Assembly: GCA_937135955.1 (NCBI GenBank)
Contig: CAKZOB010000019.1
Location: 39,212-103,211, forward strand
Source of the DNA: an uncultured Anaerolineales bacterium
Lineage (GTDB): Bacteria > Chloroflexota > Anaerolineae > Aggregatilineales > Aggregatilineaceae
Length of the DNA: 64,000 bases
Direction of reading: 5' to 3'
Shown here in pieces: positions 49,701-57,297 of the stretch (position 1 is the stretch's first letter; every line of letters starts with the position of its first letter). The notes beneath the pieces are model-generated. The model saw nothing but the letters and a program-made list of their open reading frames with translations, had not been told where the DNA came from and ran no database searches. Position numbers and translations under genes: made by a program.

Positions 49701-50744
49701 TCCGTCGAACTTCTGCACGCGCCGCGCCTGCACAATATGGCGGTGCTTTTCGAGCATGATCCAGGTGCGCGCTTCCTGGGTAAAGCGGGCAACGGCGGTC
49801 TCGTTGGTCAGCAGGCGGCTTTGAAAGGTCTTGATCGCCACCGAGCAGCGCTCTTCGTGGTCGTAGCACAGGTAGACGATGCCCATGCCACCCCGCAGCA
49901 CCTGTGCCACTTCGTAGCGCCCGTCAATGCGGTCGCCGAAGTCGAAGTCAGTGCCCTCTTTGTGACGTGCAAGGGATACCAGGATATCCGGCATGGTTGC
50001 CGAGCTGCTGGTGGTCTCCAGTTCCAGCCGGAAGATTTCGGACTTGGCGGAGCGCGTTTCGCTGAGCGACGACGCCTCGTCCTCTGGCCCAGCCAGAGAC
50101 AGGAGCGCGGCTTCCATTTCCAGGCTTTCCCCCGCCAGGGTGGCCTGGGCACCAGGATAAATGGCTGTGCTGTGTTGCTCCTCCAGGGGAGTAGGGGTGG
50201 GATCGGGCGGCGGCGTCAGGTCGCTGGAGGGGGGCGAGACGTACCACAACGCCAGCACATGAGCTTCGTCGCGCAGGCTGCCGACGTACCCCTGCGCTTC
50301 CAGGTCGGCCACTGCCCACAAGGCGACGGCAATGTTGCGCCGGGTAGGGACGGCGCGGGCTACCTGTAGCAGCCAGTCTGCATAGCGAGCAGAGATGGCC
50401 TGCGCCGTCTGTGCTGCGTCCGAACCGGCTTCGGCCAGTTCGGCGGCGCGGCGATAGGCATAGAGGGCCTTGCCGACGTAGTACACCAGCAGGCGCTGTT
50501 CGCTTTCGACCAGCGATCGCCGGGCGCACAGGTCGCCCAGGGCCAGGTAGTCGTGAGGGTGGGGCACGTCGCGGCGCAGCGCCAGCCGCCCCAGCCGACG
50601 AATCCCCTCGTCCGGGTCGCTGGCGAAGGGGTCGGTCTGATCTTCTTTGCGGCGACGCGCCAGCAGACGCCGTTCCTGGTCAGCGGGCAACGCCAGCGGC
50701 GAGATGCCGCTTTGCGGGACGGGAGGCAGATCGCTAGCGATCAT
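46722..50744 (-). CDS. Ser/Thr protein kinase with 22 TPR repeats
   Basis: A 1,340-residue protein. Residues about 55-185 are helical, possibly TPR-like, and a low-complexity linker runs to about 270. Residues about 277-545 form a Hanks-type kinase: glycine loop VLRGGMGIVYL, lysine in VAIKTF, catalytic LVHRDLKPANILVRHDG, DFGLV, and GTPPYMAPEQCRAE in the activation segment. Residues about 565-1335 are 22 TPR units in a strict rotation of three types (WAK.GQ.L, WNGKG..L, WYNQ...L), a ~102-residue super-repeat repeated about seven times. No membrane helix is evident, so it is a soluble kinase with a large scaffold. First gene of the operon with FHA and heparinase-like genes. Confidence 0.94.
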   Translation of the reverse strand: MIASDLPPVPQSGISPLALPADQERRLLARRRKEDQTDPFASDPDEGIRRLGRLALRRDVPHPHDYLALGDLCARRSLVESEQRLLVYYVGKALYAYRRAAELAEAGSDAAQTAQAISARYADWLLQVARAVPTRRNIAVALWAVADLEAQGYVGSLRDEAHVLALWYVSPPSSDLTPPPDPTPTPLEEQHSTAIYPGAQATLAGESLEMEAALLSLAGPEDEASSLSETRSAKSEIFRLELETTSSSATMPDILVSLARHKEGTDFDFGDRIDGRYEVAQVLRGGMGIVYLCYDHEERCSVAIKTFQSRLLTNETAVARFTQEARTWIMLEKHRHIVQARRVQKFDGRPHIILEHISGPEGLGPDLRSWIRHKRIDLPQALDFALQIALGMQHATCRVPGLVHRDLKPANILVRHDGIAKVTDFGLVRSMDADQSAPLAGDDSPWASGLTRVGAIVGTPPYMAPEQCRAELIDMRADIYAFGCVLFEMLTGHTVFEAKLLTEWVHAHLNLLPAFPDSAAHVLAPVKELTLACLAKNPADRPQSWGEVVEALRGLIGEITGALPETSAEGPALEISELMDKGYSLTELGFAEEALAAYDRALALDPHSAWAWARKGRTLRLLGRYDEALAAYDRALALNPHFAWAWTGKGQVLERLGQTERALAAHQTATELHPDNVWAWYNQAEVLYTRRDYEGAMRVLDRALQIDPHHAESWAKRGQVLRTLERLPEALNAYNRALELNPRYAWAWNGKGLTLKVLGRVPEALEAFQQAALHQPGEVWHWYNQAEMLVEMGRYQEALAPTQQATRVAPTHPYSWAKLGQVLRYLERYEDALAAYDRALALKPDYAWAINGKGIALERLGRYDEALAMYQHAAEIAPDDVWHWYNQGNLLALQNRFEEAIPLLEQAIHYAPTHARSWARLGNALRQLNRPQEALAYLNRAVELDPSYGWAWNEHGIVLEALGRHEEALESYRRAAVMEPDNSLYWYNMGDTLVLLKRYQEALEVLQRALEADPRYARAWAKQGQALRRMDRLEEALASYSRAVELAPDYAWAWNGRGLTLSALDRHEEALQCFKQAAAIQPDDVWFWYNQADELVAMQRFEDALGPLERALRLNRNHAESWAKRGQALRRMGRYKDAVAAYDRALKIEPGYAWAWNGRGLALEAMGRREEALISYERAAEYDPNSAWYWINQVEPLLALGRAEDALAAVEQALKVGPESDSAWARKGQVLRRLERHEEALAAYDQALRLAPAYAWAWNGKGLACAALGRWEEARLCFARAVELSPDDVWFWHNLGDALLQLARWEEAVSAFNRALELDPSHQPSREKRTEARRHLEREE

Positions 50745-50841
50745 AGGTCAGACAGCAGCCGTTGGCTCACAGAAGGCACTCTTGCAGAGGCGGAGTGTAC
50801 CGCACCTACGGCGTTCGATCCATGGGGGTTTTTCCGGGCAG

Positions 50842-51022
50842 GTGTGTGCAAAATGGGCCGGGCAATTTGCAGTCTGCTGGCCCTCACCCTCGCGACTGCG
50901 TTGCGGGGCGAGGGGACTTACTGTCTCTCGTGCGAATGCTCCCCTTCGCCCGCAGCGCGCGGTCTGGGGGGATGAGGGCCATCGGGCGCAACAAAGTCGC
51001 TGACAACCTTTGCTCGCACCCC
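50842..51022. repeat. Second, diverged copy of the 205-bp palindromic element
   Basis: Closely matches 16944-17148: GTGTGTGCAAAATG at the left; AGTCTGCTG; GGCGAGGGGACTTACTGTCT in the centre; CTGACAACCTTTGCTCGCACCCC at the right, cited in parts (ACAACCTTTGCTCGCACCCC). It is about 24 bp shorter, and no target duplication is visible. It fills most of the gap between the kinase gene and the LacI gene and ends 5 bp before the -35 of the latter. Confidence 0.8.
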
Positions 51023-51027
51023 GCTAT

Positions 51028-51055
51028 TTGGTGAAATCGTATAACAGTATATAAT
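51028..51055 (+). promoter_or_regulatory. Promoter and possible operator of the LacI-family gene
   Basis: TTGGTG (51028-51033), 16-bp spacer, TATAAT (51050-51055). Between them, ATCGTATAACAGTAT shares the ATCGTAT half-site with the repeats at the downstream arabinan promoter, suggesting autoregulation. Confidence 0.6.
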
Positions 51056-51094
51056 TCAACCAGTATGTCCTGATCGCTCAAACCTGGTGATGCC

Positions 51095-52129
51095 ATGCCA
51101 ACCAAAAAGTCGAACGGAAAACAGCCCACCATGCGCGATGTCGCGCGTCTGGCAGGCGTCTCGCAGCCCACAGTATCGCGCGTGCTCAACAACAACCCTT
51201 CGGCAATCCCCGTCAGCGAGGAAACTCGCCGCAAGGTGCTGGAGGCAGTGCGCGTCCTGGGCTATCGCCCCAACATGACGGCGCGCAGCCTGCGCACGCA
51301 GCGCACACAGATGATCGCCCTGATGATCGCCGATATTTCGAATTCGTTCTATCACCCCATCGCGCGTACCGTTCAGGACATCGCCCGGCAGCACAATTAC
51401 GACGTGATCATTTCGAGCAGCGATCACAAATATGACAACGAGCGCCATTTCTGCGAGGCGGTGATTCGCCGACCTGTTGATGGCGTGATCATGGTGCCCA
51501 CGCACCTGACCGACGAAGACCTGGATCGCTTCATCGCCCTCACTCAGACGCCGGTCGTGGTGTTGGGGCAACATATCAGTCACGCCGAAGTGGACGTGGT
51601 CTATGCCGACGACGAGAAAGCGACGTTCGACGCCGTCAACTGGCTGATTGCCGAGCGGGGGCACAGGGAGATCGGTTTTGTGGGCGTGCCCGATCAATAT
51701 CCTCCGGGGCCACGGCGCTGGCATGGGTATCAACGGGCCATGGAACTGGCTGGTTTGCCCATCAACCCGCACTTCGTGTTCGAGGGCGATTTTACGCTGG
51801 AAGGCGGGCGACAGGTGGCCAGAAAGTTGCTGACGCTGCCCGACTGGCCTTCGGCCCTGTTTGTGGTGAACGACCTGATGGCGATTGGCCTGATCCTGGA
51901 GCTGCAAGACGCTGGCTATAACGTCCCCGGCGACATTGCCGTCATGGGCTTCGACGATATTCCGGAGGCTTCGATCATCCGCCCGCCCCTCACCACCATT
52001 GCTCAGGCTCCTGTGGAAATTGGCAAAAAGCTGGTCAACGCCCTGTTCGACCGTATTGAGGGGCGAGTGAGTGGGGGCAGGCGGGTTTTGGAATGCCCCT
52101 GCCTGCTGATTCCCCGACAGTCGGCCTAG
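51095..52129 (+). CDS. LacI-family transcription regulator of the arabinan locus
   Basis: A 344-residue repressor. Residues about 12-35 form the DNA-binding helix-turn-helix and hinge (TMRDVARLAGVSQPTVSRVL, then RPNMTARSLRT). The rest is a type 1 periplasmic-binding-like ligand domain (IALMIADISNSFYHPIARTV, GVIMVPTHLTDED, GFVGVPDQYPPGPRRW, FVVNDLMAIGLILEL, GFDDIPEASIIRPPLTTIAQ). It is the first gene before the arabinan transport and hydrolysis genes, and motifs like its own promoter element overlap their promoter. It is most likely released by arabinose, an arabino-oligosaccharide or a related pentose; the ligand is inferred from context. Weak ribosome site. Confidence 0.92.
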   Translation: MPTKKSNGKQPTMRDVARLAGVSQPTVSRVLNNNPSAIPVSEETRRKVLEAVRVLGYRPNMTARSLRTQRTQMIALMIADISNSFYHPIARTVQDIARQHNYDVIISSSDHKYDNERHFCEAVIRRPVDGVIMVPTHLTDEDLDRFIALTQTPVVVLGQHISHAEVDVVYADDEKATFDAVNWLIAERGHREIGFVGVPDQYPPGPRRWHGYQRAMELAGLPINPHFVFEGDFTLEGGRQVARKLLTLPDWPSALFVVNDLMAIGLILELQDAGYNVPGDIAVMGFDDIPEASIIRPPLTTIAQAPVEIGKKLVNALFDRIEGRVSGGRRVLECPCLLIPRQSA

Positions 52130-52233
52130 CCGATCGCCCGGTACCATTTCCTCACCAGGAGTTGCAGGCTGACTTTGAGACAGCGTGTCTTGCGTGGAGC
52201 ATGACCCGCTGTAGTTTTGTGCGCTGGGGGTGA

Positions 52234-52262
52234 TTGACAAACCTCAGTAATCATTCTAGAAT
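52234..52262 (+). promoter_or_regulatory. Promoter of the arabinan-utilisation operon
   Basis: TTGACA (52234-52239), 17-bp spacer, TAGAAT (52257-52262): close to the sigma70 consensus. The start point near 52269 lies inside the operator repeats. The leader before the first gene is about 310 nt. Confidence 0.85.
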
Positions 52263-52282
52263 ACGATTAACAGAATACGATT
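52259..52282. promoter_or_regulatory. Operator-like direct repeat over the -10 and start point
   Basis: GAATACGATT occurs twice, at 52259 and 52273, 14 bp apart with AACA between, overlapping the -10 and the predicted start. Its complement contains ATCGTAT, also found upstream of the LacI-family gene. Binding here would block transcription. Confidence 0.65.
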
Positions 52283-52580
52283 TCTGTCTCATGAAAAAGA
52301 AAAGAGAGCGGTGTCCTTTGAAGTACAGACGCCAGCCCATGGTGTGGCTTTCGCTTCCTTCTTCGTATCCTGCGCTGTTCAGTTCTCCCGTGGCTTCGAA
52401 CGCTCGATCGCGGTGGCCCGGAGGGTCACCCGTGCACCTGCTGATTTGCTCCCATCTGGCACGGCAAGACTCAAGAAAGGAGGGCTGACGAAGGCTTCAA
52501 CAGCTCACTGCGCCTTGTCAAAGTTTCATCGTTTTCACTCTCACTGCTCGCGGGAAGTTATATAGAAAGAGAGACTCACC

Positions 52581-53858
52581 ATGAAAAGGATTGCGATCAG
52601 CCTGACCCTACTCCTGGCCCTGCTGGCAATGCTGGGCGTGGGAGCAACCTCTCAACGAGCGGCTGCCCAGCAAGTCGTCGAGATTGATTTCCTCACCTAC
52701 CTAACCGGCCCAGATGGGGCCTACTACGAGGCGTTGGTCAACCAGTTCAACGAAGAACACCCAGGCATCAAAGTCAACTTCCTGGTCGAACCGGGGGGCG
52801 CGGAATATCAGTCTAAGCTGGTGCTGTCCATTCGCTCAGGTGAAGCCCCCGCCGCCGTGTTGCTGCACGTCGATGAGATTCCGCGCTATATCACCAACGA
52901 CATGATCTACGGCTGGAGCCGGGCGGATTGGGAGAGCGCCTTTGGTGTCAGCCTGGATGACTTTGTGCCCGCCACCATGTCCTACGCCGTGGTGGACGAC
53001 ACCATCTATGGCCTGACCTTCACCGCTTACCATCTTGCGCTGTACTACAACGTCGATCACTTTGTGGCTGCTGGTCTCGATCCCGATAAGCCGCCGCAGA
53101 CGTGGGATGAGTTCATCGAGTATGGCAAAGCCCTGACCGTAGACACTAACGGCGATGGCACTCCCGATCAGTGGGGGTACTTCTGCCATGGTGGATGGCA
53201 GTTCCGCGTGCTGTGGCAGTGGTACTCGCTGTTCTGGGAGATGGGCGGCGAATTGCTGAACGAAGATCAGACGGAAGTGGCTTTCAACAACGAGACAGGG
53301 GTAGCGGCGCTGCAGTACTTTGTTGATCTGATCCAGAAGCACGGCATTTGCCCGGCTGAGCCTTCCGACGGCGAGCAGGCATTCGCGCTGGGCACGCTGG
53401 CTATGCACACCAACGGCCCCTGGATGATCAACTACTTCGACAGCGTCGAGGGTCTCAACTGGCGTGTGGCGAACCTGCCCGCCTACAATGGCAACAAGGC
53501 GGCCTGGGGTTCGACGCATACGCTGGTCTTCCCCAAGGGCGTGCCGGAAGCGGAGCATCAGGCAGCCGTGGAATTCGGCAAATGGATGGCGGCCCATACT
53601 ATCGAGTTGTCGGCGGCGGGCGCGTATCCGGCTCGTATCTCAGTAGCGGCCAGCGAGGAATTCAAGTCGCTGCCGGCGCAAAGCGTCTTCGCGGCGGGAG
53701 CGCCCGAATACTTCCACCCGGTGCCGGGGCTGGAGTTCTGGCCAGAAGCCGAGGCGATCTTCATCGAGTACTTCCAGGGGGCGCTACTGGGTGACATTTC
53801 GGCTGAGCAGGCCATTGAAGCTGCCGCCGAGGAAATCCAGGCCCTGCTCGAAGAGTAG
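52581..53858 (+). CDS. ABC sugar transporter, solute-binding protein (CUT1)
   Basis: A 425-residue extracytoplasmic binding protein. The signal peptide (ISLTLLLALLAMLGVGAT) ends with an AxA-type site near residue 32. No lipobox cysteine is seen, so it is not a standard lipoprotein. The mature protein has the family-1 SBP pattern: YYEALVNQFNEEHPGIKVNF, LPAYHLALYYNVDHF-like region (TFTAYHLALYYNVDHFVAAG in parts), PPQTWDEFIEYGKALT, FALGTLAMHTNGPWMI. It is the first gene of the arabinan operon, so arabinose or arabino-oligosaccharide is the likely ligand. AGAGAG precedes the ATG. A perfect 12-bp hairpin follows. Confidence 0.92.
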   Translation: MKRIAISLTLLLALLAMLGVGATSQRAAAQQVVEIDFLTYLTGPDGAYYEALVNQFNEEHPGIKVNFLVEPGGAEYQSKLVLSIRSGEAPAAVLLHVDEIPRYITNDMIYGWSRADWESAFGVSLDDFVPATMSYAVVDDTIYGLTFTAYHLALYYNVDHFVAAGLDPDKPPQTWDEFIEYGKALTVDTNGDGTPDQWGYFCHGGWQFRVLWQWYSLFWEMGGELLNEDQTEVAFNNETGVAALQYFVDLIQKHGICPAEPSDGEQAFALGTLAMHTNGPWMINYFDSVEGLNWRVANLPAYNGNKAAWGSTHTLVFPKGVPEAEHQAAVEFGKWMAAHTIELSAAGAYPARISVAASEEFKSLPAQSVFAAGAPEYFHPVPGLEFWPEAEAIFIEYFQGALLGDISAEQAIEAAAEEIQALLEE

Positions 53859-53880
53859 TGCTTGCAGACAAGGTATGGAG

Positions 53881-53908
53881 TGCCAGGGGAACAACCGTTC
53901 CCCTGGCA
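53881..53908 (+). promoter_or_regulatory. Intercistronic hairpin between binding-protein and permease genes
   Basis: A perfect 12-bp stem (TGCCAGGGGAAC with GTTCCCCTGGCA) and 4-nt loop AACC in the 72-bp spacer. There is no T-run. It probably protects the 3' end of the binding-protein message and raises its level over the permeases. Confidence 0.7.
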
Positions 53909-53930
53909 TTCTCTAGAAAGGGCTGCTGTC

Positions 53931-54833
53931 ATGGCTGCACAAGAGAGCCTCTTCTGGCGCAACCTCAAGAACGATCTGAAGGCGTATGCGTTTGTCTTGC
54001 CCTACTTTTGCTTCTTCGTGGTGTTCATTCTGCTTCCTCTGGTCTACGGCTTTGCGCTGAGCTTCTATTCCTGGGACCTTTTCACTGCGCCCAAGTATGT
54101 TGGTCTGCAGAACTACGACAAACTCCTCTTCGACGACAGCCGGTTTTGGGTGGCTACCAAGAACACGCTGGTATTCGTGGCCGAAAGCGTGCCCTTGCTG
54201 ATCATCGTCCCGCTGATCATCGCCCTGATTCTTAACCGGCCTTTCTGGGGGCGCACCTGGGCCTTCATCGCTTTCATCTCGGTGTCGTTCATGCCTTCGG
54301 TCGCCATCATCTGGATGTGGCGCTGGATGTTCGACTACCATTCCGGGTTGGTCAATTTTTACCTGGGGGAGCTTGGCCTGCCGTTGCAGAACTGGCTTTC
54401 GCACCCGCAACTGGCTATGGTGCTGATCGTGCTGATTACCACCTGGTGGACATCTGGTTTCAACACCATTCTTTTCCTCAGCGGTCTGCAAGATATCCCC
54501 CGTGAACTCTACGAAGCGGCACAGGTAGATGGAGGGTCGCGGCTGGCGCAGTTTCGCTTCATCACCCTGCCCATGTTGCGGGACAAGATGGTTCTCATCG
54601 TCGCGCTGACAGTGATGGCCTCTTTCAAGATGTTCGATCAGGTCTACCTGTTGACCGGTGGCGGGCCGATGGGCAAGACGCGCAGCCTGGCGCAGTATCT
54701 CTACGAGAGCGGCTTCAGAGATTTCAAGATCGGTAAGGCTTCGGCCATTAGCTGGCTCATGTTCGCCATGATCATGGTCTTCGCCATGCTCCGTGTTGCC
54801 TTGAGCTGGCGTAGCGCGAAAGAAAGTAGTTGA
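53931..54833 (+). CDS. ABC sugar transporter permease, MalF/UgpA type
   Basis: A 300-residue inner-membrane permease with six predicted helices (FVLPYFCFFVVFILLPLVYG at the start). It has the cytoplasmic EAA loop ELYEAAQVDGGSRLAQFRFITLP, cited in parts, which contacts the ATPase. The ATG at 53931 follows AAAGGG; earlier in-frame codons run through the intercistronic hairpin. It forms the membrane channel with the next gene product. No ATPase gene is in the locus, so a shared MsmK/UgpC-type ATPase encoded elsewhere must energise it. Confidence 0.94.
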   Translation: MAAQESLFWRNLKNDLKAYAFVLPYFCFFVVFILLPLVYGFALSFYSWDLFTAPKYVGLQNYDKLLFDDSRFWVATKNTLVFVAESVPLLIIVPLIIALILNRPFWGRTWAFIAFISVSFMPSVAIIWMWRWMFDYHSGLVNFYLGELGLPLQNWLSHPQLAMVLIVLITTWWTSGFNTILFLSGLQDIPRELYEAAQVDGGSRLAQFRFITLPMLRDKMVLIVALTVMASFKMFDQVYLLTGGGPMGKTRSLAQYLYESGFRDFKIGKASAISWLMFAMIMVFAMLRVALSWRSAKESS

Positions 54834-54836
54834 GCA

Positions 54837-55745
54837 ATGATGGCGCGAACTGGTCTGGGACGACTTCGATCGGGACTAGCGGAATTCAGCACGTCCAATC
54901 AGTGGCGGAGGCTGCGCCCCGTTCTCTTCAGCCTTGTGGTGATCCTGTTTGCCTTGATCTGGTTTGCTCCGATCTTTTGGATCATCTCGATTTCGTTCAA
55001 GCCCAATTCGGTGGCGGCACTGTACCCAGTCACCTGGATTCCCCGGCCTTTCACGCTGGAGAATTACGAGACGATCCTGTTGCATCCCACACGCGGGGTC
55101 AACATCGTGCGGTCGTTCGGCATCAGCGCTTTCGTGTGCTCGGCAGTGGTGGGGGGAGTGTTGCTGCTTTCGACGCCGGCTGCCTATGCCTTTGCCCGCC
55201 TGAAGTTCCGCGGCAGAGACACGATCTTCTGGCTCATGGTGGCGACGCTGGCGTTGCCTGTACAGATGTTCATCGTGCCGGTGTATGTGATTCTCGATCG
55301 GGTGGACTGGGTTAATACGCTCAAGGCGCTGATATTTCCGCCGCTGGGGCCAGCCTTTGCCCTGTTCGTGTTGCGCCAGTTTATGCTGGCCGTGTCTACG
55401 GAGACAGAGGAAGCCGCACGTCTGGATGGGTGTAATCGCCTGCAGGTGCTGTGGTACGTGGTCGTGCCGCAGATTCGACCGGCGCTGGTATCGGTGGGGT
55501 TGATCACGTTTCTCAATACCTGGAATGACTTTCTGTGGCCGCTGATCGTCATCTACGACCGCGACATCTACCCTCTCACCCTGGCGCTCAATGATGTGCG
55601 CAGCGCTTATCACTTCACCTTCGAGGCGGGCACGGTCATGGCCTCGTATGTGGTGGCGGTTATTCCTGTGGTGGTGCTTTTCTACTTCGCCAAGAATCAC
55701 CTCATCAGGGGTATTTCCCTCACCGGGACTGGTTCCACCATGTAG
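54837..55745 (+). CDS. ABC sugar transporter permease, MalG/UgpE type
   Basis: A 302-residue permease with six helices (FSLVVILFALIWFAPIFWII at the start) and the EAA loop EEAARLDGCNRLQVLWYVVVP, cited in parts. The PxxxxxxxLRQFM segment (PAFALFVLRQFMLAV) is typical of MalG-type subunits. It begins 3 bp after the previous stop and forms a heterodimer with it. The conserved C-terminal region after KNHLIRGISLTGTG is complete. Confidence 0.94.
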   Translation: MMARTGLGRLRSGLAEFSTSNQWRRLRPVLFSLVVILFALIWFAPIFWIISISFKPNSVAALYPVTWIPRPFTLENYETILLHPTRGVNIVRSFGISAFVCSAVVGGVLLLSTPAAYAFARLKFRGRDTIFWLMVATLALPVQMFIVPVYVILDRVDWVNTLKALIFPPLGPAFALFVLRQFMLAVSTETEEAARLDGCNRLQVLWYVVVPQIRPALVSVGLITFLNTWNDFLWPLIVIYDRDIYPLTLALNDVRSAYHFTFEAGTVMASYVVAVIPVVVLFYFAKNHLIRGISLTGTGSTM

Positions 55746-55784
55746 CGGGGTGCAATGCGCGGGTCACGATGAGAGGATGACACG

Positions 55785-57281
55785 ATGGAACAATCTCATA
55801 TTGCTTTGCACACAGCCTTTCGGGTTGGGCCAGTCGATCCACGCCTTTTCGGCGGCTTCCTGGAACATCTGGGGCGCGCTGTCTACGAGGGCGTGTACGA
55901 CCCCGGCAGTGCCCATGCCGACGAGGATGGTTTTCGGCGGGATGTGTTGGATGCGCTACGGCGTTTGCGGATGACGGGCATGCGCTACCCCGGCGGCAAT
56001 TTTGTCTCCGGCTATCACTGGCTCGATGGAGTTGGGCCGCGCGCGCAACGCCCCACGGTGCGCGATCTGGCCTGGCAGAGCATCGAGCCGAATCAGATCG
56101 GCACGGATGAATTCATGACGCTCTGCCACAAGATGGGCTGGTGGCCCATGATCACCGTCAACCTGGGGACGGGCACACCAGAAGAGGCTCGCAACTGGGT
56201 GGAGTACTGCAATTCGCCCGTTGGCACCCGCTATGCTGACATGCGCGCAGCGAACGGTCACCCCGATCCCTATGGGGTCAGGCTGTGGTTCCTGGGCAAC
56301 GAGATGGACGGCCCCTGGCAGATTGGACACGTCCCTGCTGAACACTACGCCATCCGCGCCCAGCAGGCGGCCAAAATCATGAAGGATACCGACGACTCTA
56401 TCGAACTGGTGGTCAGTGGCTCGTGCAACCCCGAGCTGCCCACCTATCTGGAGTGGGATCGGCAGGTGCTGGAATACATAGGCAGCTATGCCGATTATAT
56501 TAGCCTGCACCGCTATGTGGGCAACGAGGTAGGGGATACGCTGGATTTCCTGGCCGTGACCAACTCAGTTGACCGTCAGATCGAGGCAGTTGACGCGGTC
56601 TGTCGCTTCGTCCAGGGCAAGACCCGTAACCATAAGCGCGCTTATCTATGTTTCGACGAGTGGAACGTTTGGTATCGCGCCAGAACGCCCAAAGACCTGG
56701 ATGGCAAGGGGCAGTTCGCACCTCATCTGCTGGAGGAAGTCTATAACCTGGAAGACGCGCTGGTAGTAGCGGGCTTCTTGAACAGCTTCATCCGCCATGC
56801 CGATGTCTTGAAGATCGCCAATCTGGCGCAGATCGTCAACGTGATCGCGCCGGTGATGACGTGCGGCGACCAGTTGCTGATTCAGTCCATCTTCTATCCC
56901 TTCGAGATGTATTCCAAACGGCGCGAGGGAGTTTCGCTGTGGCCGGTGGTGAACGGCCCTGTTTATGAGGGTAAGACGAATGGTCGCGCCACCTTCGTAG
57001 ATGCCAGCGCCATTCTCAATCGGAACCGCTTGCATGTCTTCGCCATCAATCGTCATCTGGACGAAGCCGCTGTGGTGGAAATCAGCGTGGGGGATCGCGA
57101 TCTGATTGACTTCGAGGAAGCAGAACTGCTCACTGGCCCGCACGCGCAGGCGGCCAATTCGTTCGAGTCCCCCGACGTGATCCGGTCGCAGCCTTTTGCA
57201 GAGGTGCGACTCAACTGTGGCAAAGCGACCGCAGAACTCCCGCCGCTTTCGGTGACGGCCATGACGTTCGCTCTGGCTTGA
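55785..57281 (+). CDS. Alpha-L-arabinofuranosidase, family GH51
   Basis: A 498-residue retaining enzyme that removes terminal arabinofuranose from arabino-oligosaccharides. There is no signal peptide, so it acts in the cytoplasm on imported oligomers. The barrel holds GGFLEHLGRAVYEGVYDPGS (arabinose-binding start), MRYPGGNFVSGYHW, the acid/base Glu in WFLGNEMDGPWQIG and the nucleophile Glu in LCFDEWNVWYR. A C-terminal beta-sandwich (about 370-498) completes the standard architecture. Good AGAGG site. It sits between the permease genes and a second binding-protein gene in one transcript. Confidence 0.95.
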   Translation: MEQSHIALHTAFRVGPVDPRLFGGFLEHLGRAVYEGVYDPGSAHADEDGFRRDVLDALRRLRMTGMRYPGGNFVSGYHWLDGVGPRAQRPTVRDLAWQSIEPNQIGTDEFMTLCHKMGWWPMITVNLGTGTPEEARNWVEYCNSPVGTRYADMRAANGHPDPYGVRLWFLGNEMDGPWQIGHVPAEHYAIRAQQAAKIMKDTDDSIELVVSGSCNPELPTYLEWDRQVLEYIGSYADYISLHRYVGNEVGDTLDFLAVTNSVDRQIEAVDAVCRFVQGKTRNHKRAYLCFDEWNVWYRARTPKDLDGKGQFAPHLLEEVYNLEDALVVAGFLNSFIRHADVLKIANLAQIVNVIAPVMTCGDQLLIQSIFYPFEMYSKRREGVSLWPVVNGPVYEGKTNGRATFVDASAILNRNRLHVFAINRHLDEAAVVEISVGDRDLIDFEEAELLTGPHAQAANSFESPDVIRSQPFAEVRLNCGKATAELPPLSVTAMTFALA

Positions 57282-57297
57282 GAGGGAGAGTTGAGCC

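Noticed and set aside
50835..51029. Target duplication around the second 205-bp-type element
   Set aside because: The 7-bp flanks CGGGCAG and GCTATTT do not match. This copy may be old, rearranged or truncated.
52234..52488. Open frame in the arabinan operon leader
   Set aside because: It starts inside the -35 element and runs through the operator. Composition is not protein-like (Ser/Pro/Arg-rich), so it is treated as untranslated leader.
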